Of a stretch of 64,000 nucleotides of DNA, positions 22,819 through 35,736 are shown piece after piece; position 1 is the stretch's first letter, and every line of letters starts with the position of its first letter. The stretch covers positions 62,794,757 through 62,858,756 of the forward strand of contig CM077165.1 in assembly GCA_039583875.1 (NCBI GenBank). The letters run 5' to 3'. Source of the stretch: Platanthera guangdongensis. Taxonomy: Eukaryota > Streptophyta > Magnoliopsida > Asparagales > Orchidaceae. The position numbers and the translations under genes were made by a program. Below the pieces are notes generated by a model, which was not told the DNA's origin, did no database searches, and saw only the letters and a program-made list of their open reading frames with translations.

Positions 22819-22838
22819 TCGGGCTCAATTGAGCCCGA
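22819..22838. repeat. 20-bp perfect palindrome in A 3' LTR
   Basis: TCGGGCTCAA followed by its exact reverse complement. The same palindrome occurs in the other LTR of A (33107-33126, one mismatch) and in the LTRs of B1 and B2. Confidence 0.95.
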
Positions 22839-23439
22839 ACCTTGACCCTAATGATTCCTATGAACTATCCATGGAAGGAGTGGAGGAGGACCTTGCTCGG
22901 CGGCTGTAGCCTTGCCGATCGCCGGGAAGCCATTTTGGTGGTGGTGGTGGTCGGATTTCTGCAACAGCACTGTGAACTCCCTTGGCTCCTTCAGGTAAAT
23001 GGTGGAACTGACTCCTTGGAGTCCAATGAAGCTTTTAAGAACAAGAAATGGGGTGTTAGGTGGGGAAATCTTGCATTGCCATTATTGGCTTTAGTCAACA
23101 ATGGCGGCCATGGTAGGTAGCGGGGAAAGCTGGCTCCAGCCTGTCAAGGAGTAGCTGGTTGGATTGGGGATGCAGTCCTGGTCTTAAAGCAATAAATGGG
23201 AGGTTCGAGAAGGGGAAGGAGGAGCCCAAAGTCTCCTCCATTATCTCTTTCACTCTCTCTCTTCCCTTAGGTGGACTTTTTCTCTCTCCTTCATACCAGG
23301 CTGAATTGACTCCTACCTAACCCTATGACAGCCCACATGTTTATTTCATCCACAAAAACATGGTTAGCCCAAGTGAATTGGGCTTGAGCTTGAGTTAGCC
23401 ATTTGGGCTAGCTTGACCCAAACCTAGTCTAGGGTTGAC

Positions 23440-24130
23440 CTAGGTCAATTTGGTCTTTGAGGTTGGCCCTAATCGGTCCTTGGTGACCCATTGGCCTCCC
23501 CTAAGGTCTAGGTGGGGTTGTCTTGGCCCTTTGGAGGTCACTTGACCCTTAAGCATGGTACCTTGATTACTTTAGGGCTAGAGTTGACTTTGGTCAACTT
23601 AGCCTTTTTGATTGGTCCCAATGGGTCCTTGGTGACCCATTGGCCTCTCACTAGGGTTATGAAGGTATGTGTGGGGTCCACTTGGCTAAGGGAACTTTAA
23701 TTGGCCCTTGTGCAGGTCAGTTTGACCCATTTAGGGTTAGAGTTGACTCTGGTCATCCTAGTTCCTTCTGTGGGCCCCAATGGGTCCTAGGTGACCTATT
23801 GGCCTCACTCTAGGTTTAGGAGGGCTTGGGTGGGGTCCACTTGGCTAAGGTAACTTCAATTGGCTCTTGTGCAGGTCAGTTTGACCCAATGTAGGTTAGG
23901 TTGACCCATTTAGGGTTAGAGTTGACTTTGGTCAACTTAACCCTTTGGGCTGCCCTCCTTGGGTCCTTAGTGACCCATTGACCTCACTTTAGGTCTAGGA
24001 AGTCCTTTGTAGGGTTAGTTTGGCTTACCAGGGCACAATGACCTTAGTTAGGGCACCTTGCCCAATTTAGGTCTATAGTGGTTCTAAGTCAACTTGGGCA
24101 CCCTGGGTTGACTTCAATGGACCCTTGGGG
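23440..24130. repeat. Imperfect 150-190 bp repeats rich in TTGAC in U3 of A
   Basis: Blocks containing GGGTCCTTGGTGACCCATTGGCCTC-like text (core GGTGACCCATTGGCCTC) and TTAGGGTTAGAGTTGAC followed by GGTCAACTTAG recur about four times. AGTTGAC and GTCAACT often sit a few bases apart as an inverted pair. The same array is at about 33725-34430 in the other LTR. Confidence 0.8.
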
Positions 24131-24604
24131 ATCTAATGGACCCTACAATGGGTTGATGAGACCATGTTGGGGTCTTGTAGTCTTGGTGAAGCCCCATGAT
24201 CATCTTAAACAAGAGTTCAGAAATTTACTATTTGCAGACCATAGTGGTCTCACCCACATTCTTAGGTTTTCTTGGTCTTCTTGGGCTTCCTAGGGTTTTG
24301 TCATGACCTAGTCATGACCAAAATCACTCTTGGTGGTCTAGTTGGAAATGAGATGTTACAAATCCCAATAAACAAAGCAAAGATTTCGTCTCCGAAATCA
24401 AGGTTAAGCCTACGAGAATTTTTATCGAAGAAAATGAAACTTGTAACATCCCATAAGAAGTGAAAGATTACATCTCGACGTCATGTTTGCTAAGTGGGGT
24501 TTAAAGGGAAACCTAAATCTATGACCAATTCGCCCAATTGGCAAAGCCAAGACCCCAATAAACAAAAGATTAGTCTCTACTCTTCCTAGAGCAGCCCTAC
24601 TAGT

Positions 24605-27600
24605 TTAAAACAGGAAAGTAAATTGAACATCTTGAGAGGTTGTGAGGTATACCTGACTGAACAACTCTGGATACTTTTGTCGCATCAGGTCCTGCGGTTC
24701 CCAGGTATGCTCCTTCTGGCCGTGGTTTCTCCACAGAACCTTGACTAACTGAACCTTCTTGCGACGCAAGATCCGTACTAGTTTGTCATCGATCCGAACC
24801 AGCTCCAAGTGAACTGACTGGTCTGAAGCTACCAGTGCATCTGTGGTCGAAATCTGCTGATCCGGGCGTAGTAGAGCCCTCCTAAGCGAAGATATATGGA
24901 ACACATCGCGTAAACCTGCCAGTTTCGGTGGCAACTCTAGCCTGTAAGCTAGGGGTCCGATCCGCTCCAGGATCCTGTAAAGGCCCATATACCTAGGACT
25001 GAGCTTCTTTTTTCGACCACGTACTCGTGAAACTCCGTGCATGGGCCGAATCTTCAAGAAAACCCGGTCTCCCACCTGAAACTCTACCTGACGGTGTCGG
25101 GCGTCGTAGTACTTAGCCTGTCGGCTCTGTTCTTCCAACATCCTGTCTCGTATCAGTCTCACCTGAGCTTCGGTGTCTTCGACAAAATCCGATCCCAACG
25201 CCTTCGGATCCTCGTCCTGAACCCATGAAAGCGGAATCCTACATCCCCTTCCATACAAGACTTCATAAGGAGTCATCCCTATGCTGGACTGGTAGCTGTT
25301 GTTGTAGGAGAACTCGACCAGTGGTAAAAGCTTCTCCCAAGGTTCGTTCTGATCCAGAATGCATAACCTTAGGAGATCCTCCAATGTCTGGTTGGTTCGC
25401 TCTGTTTGCCCATCCGTCTGGGGATGAAATGATGTGCTGAAGGTCAGTCGCGAACCTAAATAAGCCTGCACGGATCTCCACTCCCTGGATGTGAACCGAC
25501 CATTCCGATCTGACACGATCGTCCTGGGCACCCCGTGGTAACGAATGATCTGCTCTACGAATCTCCGCACTAGTACCCCAACCGAGTCATCTTTCCTGAT
25601 TGGAATGAATCTGGCCACCTTCGTCAGCCGATCGACGATGACCCAAATCGAATCATTTCATGTCCGTGATCGGGGAAGGCCATGAATTAAATCCATCGCA
25701 ATGTCCTCAAATTTCCACTCAGGCACCGGAAGTGGCTGAAGCAATCCCGCGGGGTTTCTGCACTCCGCCTTCACTAGCTGACAAGCCTCGCAATGTGTCA
25801 CGAAGTATGTAATGTCCTTCTTCATCCCCGGCCAGAACATCATCTTCTTCAAATCTGTCGTCATCTTGGTGATCCCCGGGTGTATAAAATATCTGCTATA
25901 ATGTGCTTCCGCCATGATGTCCCCCCGAACCTGACCTCCTGCGGGTATATAGACCCTGCCTCTGAAATATAGCAATCCGTCCCTCAGTGAATAATCTCCC
26001 GTCGAACCCTCCCTCAAGGCTTGGAATATCGGCTCTGCCCAAGCATCTGTCTTCTATCCGTCCCGGACGCGGTCCCGAATATTATCTATGGCAACCATCG
26101 TTGCTAGATATTCCATGTACAACTCTGGATCATTCTCGGATACTAGGGATATCTGCATATATCTGAAAGACCGGACTAGCTCCATGGACATCAGTTGTGG
26201 TCCCTTCACTGAGGTATCTCCTCTCCGGCTCAGAGCATCTGCCACCACGTTCGCCTTGCCGGGATGGTAGTGCATGGTGTACTGGTAATCCGACAGGAAC
26301 TCCACCCAACGTCTCTGTCTGATGTTGAGTTCCTTCTGTGTGTCCACATATCTCAAATTCTTGTGATCGGAGAAGATGTCACAGTGAACCCCGTAGAGGT
26401 AATGTCGCCAAATCTTCAGAGCAAAGATCACTGCACCCATCTCCAGATCATGCACCAGATAGTTCTTCTCATGTATCTTCAGCTGTCGGGAGGCGTAGGT
26501 TATTACGTGCCCATTCTGCATCAGAACGGCACCCATCCCCTGGTAGGAGGCGTCTGTGTACACCTGGAATCCCTCCCTTCCCGACGGAAGAGCGAGAATG
26601 GGAGCCGAGGTAAGCCGACCTTTCAACTCCACAAAGGCCGCCTCGCACTGTGGTGTCCAAATGAAAGAGGATTCCTTCTTCGTCAGGGATGTAAGAGGGA
26701 GTGCAATCCGGGAGAATCCTTCGACGAACTTCCGGTAATATCCAGCAAGTCCCAGTAAGCTCCGTACATCTGTGGCTGTCTTCAACGGTGGTCAATCCTG
26801 AACTGCCCGAATCTTGGCCGGGTCTATTGCCAACCCTGCACCGCTGATGATATGACCTAAGAAGGCCACCTCATTTAGCCAAAACTGGCATTTGCTGAAC
26901 TTCACATACAGTTGGTGTTCCCGTAGCCTCTGTAGAGTCAAAGTCAGGTGATGTGTATGCTCTTCCTCTGTCCTTGAGTAGATGAGGATGTCGTCAATAA
27001 ATACGATGACGAATACATCCAAATACTCCTCGAATACCCTATTCATGAGGCTTATAAATGCTGACGGCGCATTAGTGAGCCCGAATGGCATCACTGTAAA
27101 CTCGAACAGTCTGTACCTACTACTGAAGGCGGTCTTTGGAATGTCCTCCTCTCGAATCCGTAGCTGGTAATAGCCTGACCTCAAATCAAGTTTCGAGAAG
27201 AAATGCGCTCCTTCCAGTTGGTCGAACAACTCGTCGATCTGTGGCAGTGGGTATGTATTCCGGACCGTCAATCTGTTCAGCGCTCGATAATCAATACACA
27301 AGCGGAAACTTCCGTCCTTCTTCTTGACAAATAGCACCGGGGCTCCCCACGGCGAAGAGCTTGGCCGGACAAACCCTGCCTCTACTAGTTCCTGCAACTG
27401 AATTCGGAACTCTGCCGACTCTTTCGGGGCCATCCGGTAAGGGGCCCTAGATGCCGGCTTGGCCCCCGACATAAGCTGTATCTAGAAGTCCTGCTCTCGG
27501 TGCGGAGGTAGTCCTGGCAGTTTCTCTGGAAAGACGTCAGCGAAATCTCGCACCATCGGGATGTCTGCCACAGACTCCTTGGCCTCCGCCATCTCAAATA

Positions 27601-28032
27601 GAATCTGATAAACCTCCTCTCCCTGCAGATGGGCCTTAACGACCTGTACTGAAGATAAGAGTATACAAGAGGCAGGTCTTATACCTTCGATGATAATGAC
27701 AGAGTCCCCGTGCCTCATGGTGATCCTCTTTGCTTGGCAATCAATCTGGGCATGGTTCCAGTGCAACCATGTCATGCCCAGGATCAGCTCGAAGACTGAC
27801 ATCCTTAGGATCGTTGCCGATACTTCGAATGACTTTCCGCCAATCTCCGCCTCCATGTTGCAGTGGGCAGAGGTGAGTATCTCCGATCCGTCGGGTAGAC
27901 ACACCCTCCTCATCAGGCCTGTGAACCGCTCCACTCCTTCCAGCCCTTCCAGGAAGGCCTCCGACACAAACGAGTGCGAGACACCCGTGTCGAACAATGT
28001 ATAGGAGGGATTGCCGCTGATGAAGACTATAC
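24605..28032 (-). pseudogene. pol: A pol (protease, RT, RNase H, integrase, chromodomain-like tail), four stops
   Basis: One frame runs from ISGNPSYTLFDTGVSHSF (protease) through [10 protein letters not shown] and FIDDILIYS (intact RT active site), [15 protein letters not shown] (RNase H), EAHYSRYFIHP and HCEACQ (integrase zinc site), and IVSDRNGRFTS with [12 protein letters not shown] (integrase core). It ends with VRILRRKKVQLVKVLWRNHG and HTWEPQDLM (chromodomain-like). In-frame stops sit at about 27479, 26789, 26051 and 25655; at least two replace Trp or Gln codons. There are no frameshifts. Close to B pol along its whole length. Confidence 0.9.
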
Positions 28033-28161
28033 CTGGGGCGTTTAAATGTCTTAGTATTTTATAACGAGTTTTCTTTCCTATTTATTCTACCTAGTGCAGT
28101 TCTACAAATTGGGCAACTGAGAAAGGGAATTCTATTTAAACAATTAAACATCTAGGCGTAC
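28033..28161 (-). other. Candidate gag-pol intron of A (129 bp)
   Basis: Minus-strand donor GCAG/GTACGC at 28161 and acceptor CCCCAG/GT at 28033; AT-rich, with an in-frame TAA soon after the donor. Joining gives gag NPEQVIA-G then IVFISGNPSYTLFDTG, in frame with protease. Same position and phase as the 95-bp segment in B. Confidence 0.65.
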
Positions 28162-29293
28162 CTGCTATGACCTGCTCTGGGTTCCGAGGCTGCGCCAGGT
28201 CCAAAGCATACACATCCTCTCTTTCTTGTCTACGATCCCCTCCCTGGTATCCACGTCCTCAGCCACGACCTCGGCCTCCAAAATATTGTGCTGGCTGGGC
28301 AGCCGGTGGTGCTGGTGGGGGTGCCCCCCTCATGGGGCAGTTCCTCCTGATGTGCCCCACCTGATGGCAATTGATGCATTCTGGCGGGGGATATGCCATT
28401 CCCCCGGGTCTCTGTCCCTCCCGTGTCTGAAGAGGTGGTGGAGCCACCACCACTGGCTCCCTTGTCTCCTATCTTGCCTCCTGACGAGGTTGGTCCTCGA
28501 CCCTCCTCCCGTCCGTGATACGGGCTCGTCTCTGATCGTTCCTTAATCCTCGACCCTGATCCTCCGTTGGCCGTTTCCGGCACCGAGTAGCTTGCCAATC
28601 AGCCTCTATCCTTTTTGCCATCTCTAGTATCCGGGAAATGGGCCCGTCGGATACAAACAGTAGGGTCTCCCTCAGCTCTTCTCGTAGGCCCTTGTAGAAC
28701 CTTTTGGTATATCCTGCCTCGTCTAGCTGGTAAGAGTCTGCAAAGCTGGCCAGATGGTTGAACTCTCGGTGGTACTCCACCACCGTCTTGTTCCCCTGTC
28801 TCAACTACAAAAACCTATCCTCCAGCTTGTCCCTGGCCGACTGTGGAACAAAGTGTTCCGACAGCGCGCCCCTGAACTCCCCCCAAGAAATCTCTGCTAC
28901 TTCCCTATCCGCAAATGTCGTGTCTAGCGAGGTCTTCCACCATCTCTTTGCATGCGACTCCAGGCAGGAGATCACCAAGGGCACCCTCTCCTCCCAAGGG
29001 CACCGTATCCCGGTCAGTATCTCGTACATAATATCCAGCCACTCCTCTGTCCGCACGACCGACTCAGTCCCTAAGTAGGATGGGGGAGAAAGTTCTCGGA
29101 AAATGCTCAGCCAGTTGGCCCCCGGGTTTGGCTGCGGAGCCGGAACCTATTGTGCCCTAAACGCATCCAGGATGGCTGTCAGAGTCTGTCTCATCTCTGA
29201 CTGTAGGAATGCAGTGGGGACTAGGGGAGATGGTGCAACATCCGGAGTCTGTTGGACTCCGCCTTGTGGTGTAGGTTGTGGTGGGGGCTGCGT
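28162..29293 (-). pseudogene. gag: A gag, start codon lost and four stops
   Basis: It aligns throughout with the open gag of B. The codon matching the B start ATG is ACG (29291-29293). Text includes EMRQTLTAILDAFRAQ, WLSIFRELSPPSYLGTE, TEEWLDIMYEILTGI, ESHAKRWWKTSLD and GLREELRETLLFVSDGPISR, then one CCHC knuckle, CINCHQVGHIRRNC, and a Gly/Arg-rich tail ending RNPEQVIAG. Stops lie near 29151, 28802, 28469 and 28238, all in the same frame and of CAG/CGA-to-stop type. Confidence 0.85.
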
Positions 29294-29460
29294 AATAAAA
29301 GTCAACAGTAAGTAATCGACTCTAACCTAATTAAAAGTGGGCGATTACATGTGATCCCCCATATGGGCACACCACTGCTTCCGCTGCTTAGTTTGTCCCC
29401 AAACTAAACCCGTGCGGGGGTGACCCAGGGGTTGTGGACTGCTACTTGTCGATCGAGGTT

Positions 29461-29473
29461 CGCTCTGATATCA
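29461..29473 (-). other. Primer-binding site of A
   Basis: TGATATCAGAGCG on the minus strand, two bases from the LTR end, differs by one base from the initiator tRNA-Met complement TGGTATCAGAGC. Confidence 0.8.
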
Positions 29474-29475
29474 CT

Positions 29476-32400
29476 TGTAAGACCCCTTTTTTTCTTTTTA
29501 AAACACCGGGGTATTAGACCCAGAACCGCCATTTTGCGGTGACACCTTCGCACCCTGGAAGGTCATCACTACAAAACACCGATCCTGCCGGCCAAATCGA
29601 TTGCAACTGTAGCAAAATAGTAAAGCAAGTCCACAGAAATCACATATATATGTAAATAATCTCCACGAAGGGAGTGTCCACAGATACAACAAAAATATAA
29701 GATCTTGGGCTCATGCCCAGTACATTATGTCCTCACTACAAATCTCTCAACGCGGAAGCAAATACTATAACTAATAATGATCAGGACTCACAGTCCCTCC
29801 CGTCTGAACTCCGGAACTAAACTGCCCGATCTCCAAGCGTGCCGACCTCCAGGGATGCTCCTCCATGCTGGGCTCCGTGGTCCCCTAAAATGATGTGGTT
29901 CGAAAACCGTTAGTCTAAAAGACTAAGTCCTATCACCCCCCACCCCTTCCCCCATGGCCCCTAGGCACCGAGCGGAGAGGAAGAAAGGGGAGGACTTGAA
30001 GGTGGAGAGTAATCAAGAAACCGATGGCAGCGGACCTATGCTAGCAATTTTTATAGTACATGTGGCAGTAAAGTAAAATATGAAAAATAACCTTAACTTA
30101 TACGGAACATATAAGCAATAGATCTTTTACAGGGCTCCCATCGTATAAAAAGTCTCATACCAATTTATATGTTGGGGTGTCGGATAATAACAACAATAAA
30201 TATATAAAGAATTTAACCTTAATTTATAAACTTGCCCACACAAGCTTATAGACCTAGGGGTCGTTTTGTAGGGCCTATTGTATAAGCGTCCTATATCACT
30301 TATACAATAGGTGACATGGGTTTTATGCTATGATTATGCTATGACATGCAAGTGGGTTATGATGCGATCATGCAAGTGCAACTCACCCACTCGACTCTGT
30401 GTACACAGACCTTTAGTTCCCCCTTTCTGGAGCCGAACCTCCCAGGATACCTCCGTAGTGGCAAACGGAAGCGGTGGGTTGGGCCTCGCCCACCTCTAAA
30501 CCGGTAATTGCACTACCAGTCAGACCTATCGTACGCCTCAACGCTGGTGCACAGAGCGAAGCACCTGCGTACTCTTACCGGCTGGCGCACCAGACTTTTA
30601 TTTGGCCAAGTGCTAAACCACACTTGCCGAGTCAACGTATTGGCGTCGGTGCATCGACCCTCCAATATCGTGGACCCACCACCTTATATTTTATGCACAT
30701 GCAACCTCATGTATCGGCAACCTAGCCAAGGATCCCCGGACCAACCCGTCCGTCACAAACAACAACCGAACCAAAGCTCGACGGGCCAACCTGCCCATCA
30801 CCAGAACACTACCGAGCCAAAGCTCGTCGGACTAACCCGTCCGTCATAAGAACAACAACCGAACCACGGCTCGTCGGGCCAACCTGCCCATCACCAAAAC
30901 CACTACCGAGCCAAAGCTCGCCGGACTAACCCGTCCTTCACAAGTAACAACCGAGCCAAAGCTCGCCGGGCCAACCTGCCCATCATAAAATCCACTGGGC
31001 CCAATGCCCGAGTGACCCAACCTAACACCTCGAGACATCGAGGTGAGTGAAGGTGAAACTCTAGTTATTTTACACCTCCTCTCCACGGGAAGACAATCTT
31101 TCGTCGATCGCGAGCACCACCTAACTCTAACCAATCCAACACTCTACCATCCTATCTTCCAATGGTGAACATATTTTTATCTATCCAAACCAGCCAACCA
31201 CTAATTCCCAACTCATGTGCTCAAATAATACGCCAACATGGTTTCTGCAGTTTTTACTATATGCAGACCACTTAAGCTATATGACTCGTAAAATGGGAGG
31301 TACACCAAATAATCATCCAGTACCCCTATGATAATTATTAGAGGGCTATAATGACATTTTTAGTATAAATCCAGAAATTCATAATTTTCCTAATTTGTCT
31401 GATAATTTATTTATTTATTCTAGTAGCCAAAAAGCCCAAGTTTGAACATGAAGTACCAATTTCATACAAGATAATATTCCACTAAATTTATGTTAATTAC
31501 AAAATCAATAAGCAACTCTAAATCCTAAATCTTCCAATTTTTCAGCAAGGTTTAAGCCCTTAATTTTATTTTCAAATATATCCCATAATAAATCATTTTA
31601 AGAGGTATGTACAGCAATAATACTTCCAAAAATTCAGATAAAATCCAAGTATGATTATAAGGACATATAAATTTTTTAGATCAAGTTTCACAATTTATCA
31701 TTGAATAATAAAGTCTATACTTGATTTTCTCATAAAATTTCAAGTTAATGGTTTAATGCACAAAGTATACCAATTATCCCTCTAAAAACTCCAACTAAAT
31801 TCTCACATGAGCATAATGAACTAGGAACACTACTTATCAAGTTTCATAATTTTTCATCAAGTATTGAGCTCTGTAAGAATTATTTAGCATGTTCCCAAAG
31901 TTATGAACTTGTGAATTAGATACCCTAAATATGTATTCAAAAATTCTATTAAAATTCATAGATGATCAATATGGTCTAAAACTACCTCTGCCAAATTTTC
32001 ATGACCTTTCAATAGGCAGTGAGATCATAATAGTCAAATTATTAATTAGGGCAATCCCAAGTGTTACACATGAAGTGCTAAAAATATTGGTCCTAAATTC
32101 CCACCTAAATTACCAGAGGCTCAATATATTCTTATGCCCACACTACCAAAATTTCATTATATTTCAAGGAGTTTTGCTAACCTATTTTAGCACTACAAGT
32201 TTTATGCCCTAAGCTAGAGTTAGGGTTTTGTGGGCCCTACCCTTTTCAATATCCTTTAAGATTTTTACCAGAGGGTTTTATCTACCCTAGGACCATTCAT
32301 ACAAAATTTCAAGTTCATCTAAGGTATTTAGGACTCATGCCCTTCACAAGGCACAAAGGTCCTTCCTTAGGGTTTGACTTAGGATCTTCGGGCAAATCAA

Positions 32401-34653
32401 TTCCAATCTACCCAACATTCCATGGGGAGGTGCTAAATGCCATACCAAGTCAGTGACCCAAATTTCAGCCTCTGTTGAGGTGATTTGGCCACTCAAAAAT
32501 CAAAAGTACACTTTTTGACCAAAATACCCTCATTAAGGTAAAGTTAGGGTTGAGTCAATACCTATTCAAAACACATCCAAATGAGATGAAACTTTATACA
32601 GAGACACATCCAAATGAGGTAAAGTTAGGGTAGGCCCCACCAAAATGGGTGCCCTAGTCCAACCTGAGGTCCAAATGGGTTAAAATCAATTTTGAATTAA
32701 AGTAGACACTAAGGGCTACAAAGTTCATGTTGGTGACTTTTTCATCAGAGGGGCCTAAGTCTTTTTAAATTTTAAAACCATTAAATAGAAGTAGTGTGAC
32801 AAAAATTAAATAATCAGAATTTTAAATCCTATAGTTTAGAATCATTTCCCGCACGAATCTTGGCGCAATATCGACGGAATCCTATCGTCTTCTAGCTCCA
32901 GCCGACGGCTGCGATTCGTCCCTCCTGGAGCTCCTTCCAAACGCCACCGCCGGCGATCCGGCCACTTCCCCGACCGGCCACCGCCACCACAACCTCCGTT
33001 GAGGTGGTGGTCGTCGCCAGGCGGCGGCACAGCCGCCGGAGAGCCATATTTCGGCGATCCTGTGAAGTGGATTTCCATGGAAAAATCAGGAAAAATTGAA
33101 CTTGGATCGGGCTCAATTGATCCCGAACCTTGACCCTAATGATTCCTATGAACTATCCATGGAAGAAGGAGTGGAGGAGGACCTTGCTGGGCGGCTGTAG
33201 CCTTGCCATCGCCGGGAAGCCATTTTGGTGGTGGTGGTGGTCAGATTTCTGCAACAGCACTGTGAACTCCCTTGGCTCCTTCAAGTAAATGGTGGAACTG
33301 ACTACTTGGAGTCCAGTGAAGCTTTTAAGAATAAGAAATGGGGTGTTAGGTGGGGAAATCTTGCATTGCCATTATTGGCTTTAGTCAACAATGGCGGCCA
33401 TGGTAGGTAGGGGGGGAAAGCTGGCTCCAGCCAGTCAAGGAGTAGCTGGTTGGATTGGGGATGCATTCCTGGTCTTAAAGCAATGAATGAGAGGTTGGGG
33501 AAGGGGAAGGAGGAGCCCAAAGTCTCCTCCATTATCTCTTTCACTTTCTCTCTCTTCCCTTAGGTGGATTTTTCTCTCTCCTTCATACCAAGCTGAATTG
33601 ACTCCTACCTAACCCTATGGCAGCCCACATGTTTATTTCATCCACCAAAACATGGTTAGCCCAAGTGAATTGGGCTTGAGCTTGAGTTAGCCCATTTGGG
33701 CTAGCTTGACCCAAACCTAGGCTAGGGTTGACCTAGGTCAATTTGGTCTTTGAGGTTGGCCCTAATGGGTCCTTGGTGACCCATTGGCCTCCCCTAAGGT
33801 CTAGGTGGGGTTGTCTTGGCCCTTTGGAGGTCACTTGACCCTTAAGCATGATACCTTGATTACTTTAGGGCTAGAGTTGACTTTGGTCAACTTAGCCTTT
33901 TTGATTGGTCCCAATGGGTCCTTGGTGATCCATTGGCCTCTCACTAGGGTTATGAAGGTATGTGTGGGGTACACTTGGCTAAGGGAACTTCAATTGGCCC
34001 TTGTGCAGGTCAGTTTGACCCATTTAGGGTTAGAGTTGACTTTGGTCATCCTAGTCCCTTCGGTGGGCCCCAATGGGTCCTAGGTGACCTATTGGCCTCA
34101 CTCTAGGGTTAGGAGGGCTTGGGTGGGGTCCACTTGGCTAAGGTAACTTCAATTGGCCCTTGTGCAGGTCAGTTTGACCCAATGTAGGTTAGGTTGACCC
34201 ATTTAGGGTTAGAGTTGACTTTGGTCAACTTAACCCTTTGGGCTGCCCTCCTTGGGTCCTTAGTGACCCACTGACCTCACTTTAGGTCTAGGAAGTCCTT
34301 GGTAGGGTTAGTTTGGCTTACCAGGGCACACTGACCTTAGTTAGGACACCTTGCCCAATTTAAGCCTATAGTGATTCTAAGTTAACTTGGGCACCCTGGG
34401 TTGACTTCAATGGACCCTTGGGTCTCTAATGGACCCTACAATGGGTTGATGAGACCATGGTGGGGTCTTGGAGTCTTGGTGAAGCCCCATGATCATCTTA
34501 AATAAGAGTTCGGAAATTTACTATGTGCAGACCATAGTGGTCTCACCCACATTCTTAGGTTTTCTTGGTCTTCTTGGGCTTCTTAGGGTTTTGTCATGAC
34601 CTAGTCATGGCCAAACCCGCTCTTGGGGGTTTTGTTGGAAATGAGATGTTACA
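29476..34653 (-). repeat. A 5' LTR (5178 bp)
   Basis: Collinear with 18979-24360. It lacks about 200 bp near 32610 that is present at about 22105-22335 in the other LTR, between repeated GAGACA/AAATGAGGT phrases. It also holds the 45-bp repeat block at about 30719-30992 and the palindrome at 33107-33126. Confidence 0.95.
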
Positions 34654-34658
34654 AGTAT
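34654..34658. repeat. Target-site duplication of A, right (AGTAT)
   Basis: Identical to 18974-18978. Confidence 0.9.
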
Positions 34659-35653
34659 AAATGTCCCATAGGAACAACTCATGCTATTCAACTCTAGATT
34701 TATAATAAATATAGGAAAAAGTCTTTACGCTAACCAGAAAGTAGTAATTTAGTTTTGAAAGAGATTGCATGTATGCTTTACTAATAATAGGTTTTTATAA
34801 GCTTTAAAATATCTAACATGCAGCCCTAACAATAAATCATCCCAGAGAGCAAGTAATCTGAATCAAGCATAAAGGAGACATCAACAACTAGTGAGTGTCA
34901 AAATCAACAACTCTGTGGGCGTCAACAGACTGACATGAACCCACAGTACAAAAGTATGTCTAAACTAGGAAAATTGAAACGACAAACGACCTCGCTACGA
35001 CGAGGTGCAAAACCACAGCCTACATTGCTGCTAAGGGAGTCCAAGAACCAGCTCCACTACTTGCTAAAGCTCCGAACCTGAGGCATTCCAAAGACAGAAC
35101 AGCTCAGCAAGAAGGTACAAGCGGTGACAAAAAAGTAAGTAAAAGTAAACAAAGGTCAAAAGGGGTACCAACCCAAGACCAAATGTGTTGAAGTAAAACA
35201 CAGAAGTAAAGTACAAAAATTTTAGAGAAATAGAACTTACATAAATCATCACGTACAACACGAATCACGCCAGACACCCAAAAGAAATGAAGGAAGCATG
35301 ATTAAATCATAAGAAAGAATACACAAAACTTTACTAGTCACCTGTGGTCAACTCTACCAAAACACAGGCAGAGTGGTCACTTCTCTGGATACACCCTCAC
35401 AAATATTAAAATCCGTCTAACTGTCGGGGAGACTCAAATACTCTATCATTTCCCGTAGACGCTGAAATCAGGTAGAGTTTCACAAGGCACTATTAAAGGA
35501 AACACAAACCTTGCGGTCGGTGGATTTGCCCACCAACTCCCGCAACAAGGAAACCCCACAAAATAAATCTCAGGACTTGACACATCGGATTTTACTCGAC
35601 ATTTCTAGATTAAAGACGCGGTTGATCAACCTATAGGAGCGATTTACAATCCT
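34659..35653 (-). repeat. C 5' LTR, middle piece (2 of 3)
   Basis: Sequence between the insertions A and B1, assigned to the LTR of C because the target duplications show that both interrupt the same DNA. Moderately AT-rich, no gene recognised. Confidence 0.6.
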
Positions 35654-35658
35654 AGATA
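35654..35658. repeat. Target-site duplication of B1, left (AGATA)
   Basis: Identical to 49834-49838. Confidence 0.9.
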
Positions 35659-35736
35659 TGTAACATCCCATGTTACTTCTAGACCCCTTTCACTTAGATT
35701 GGGTTAGGCATGGGATGGGTGACATGGGTTTTAGCT

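Larger units (their letters stand above)
18979..24360 (-). repeat. A 3' LTR (5382 bp)
   Basis: Same content and order as 29476-34653. Sense order from the right: TTGAC-rich U3 with long imperfect repeats (23440-24130), a GC-rich segment (22560-22960) with a 20-bp palindrome, an AT-rich middle, a 45-bp tandem repeat block (20219-20494) and the U5 end. Plus-strand reading frames inside lack ATG starts or homologues and I treat them as chance. Confidence 0.95.
18979..34653 (-). mobile_element. Element A: complete Del/Tekay-type chromovirus, 15.7 kb
   Basis: It is bounded by TGTAAGACCCC on the left and GATGTTACA on the right (sense: TGTAACATCTC to GGGGTCTTACA), flanked by perfect 5-bp AGTAT duplications. 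Two LTRs of 5.2-5.4 kb enclose 5.1 kb of gag-pol. Gag and pol each stay in one frame apart from stop codons (four visible in pol, four in gag) and the gag start codon is lost. Decay is therefore mostly by point nonsense change, as methyl-cytosine loss would cause. It cannot move by itself. Confidence 0.95.

Noticed and set aside
26264..26758. Plus-strand frame opposite A RNase H
   Set aside because: Shadow of the minus-strand pol frame; the RNase H text is unambiguous.
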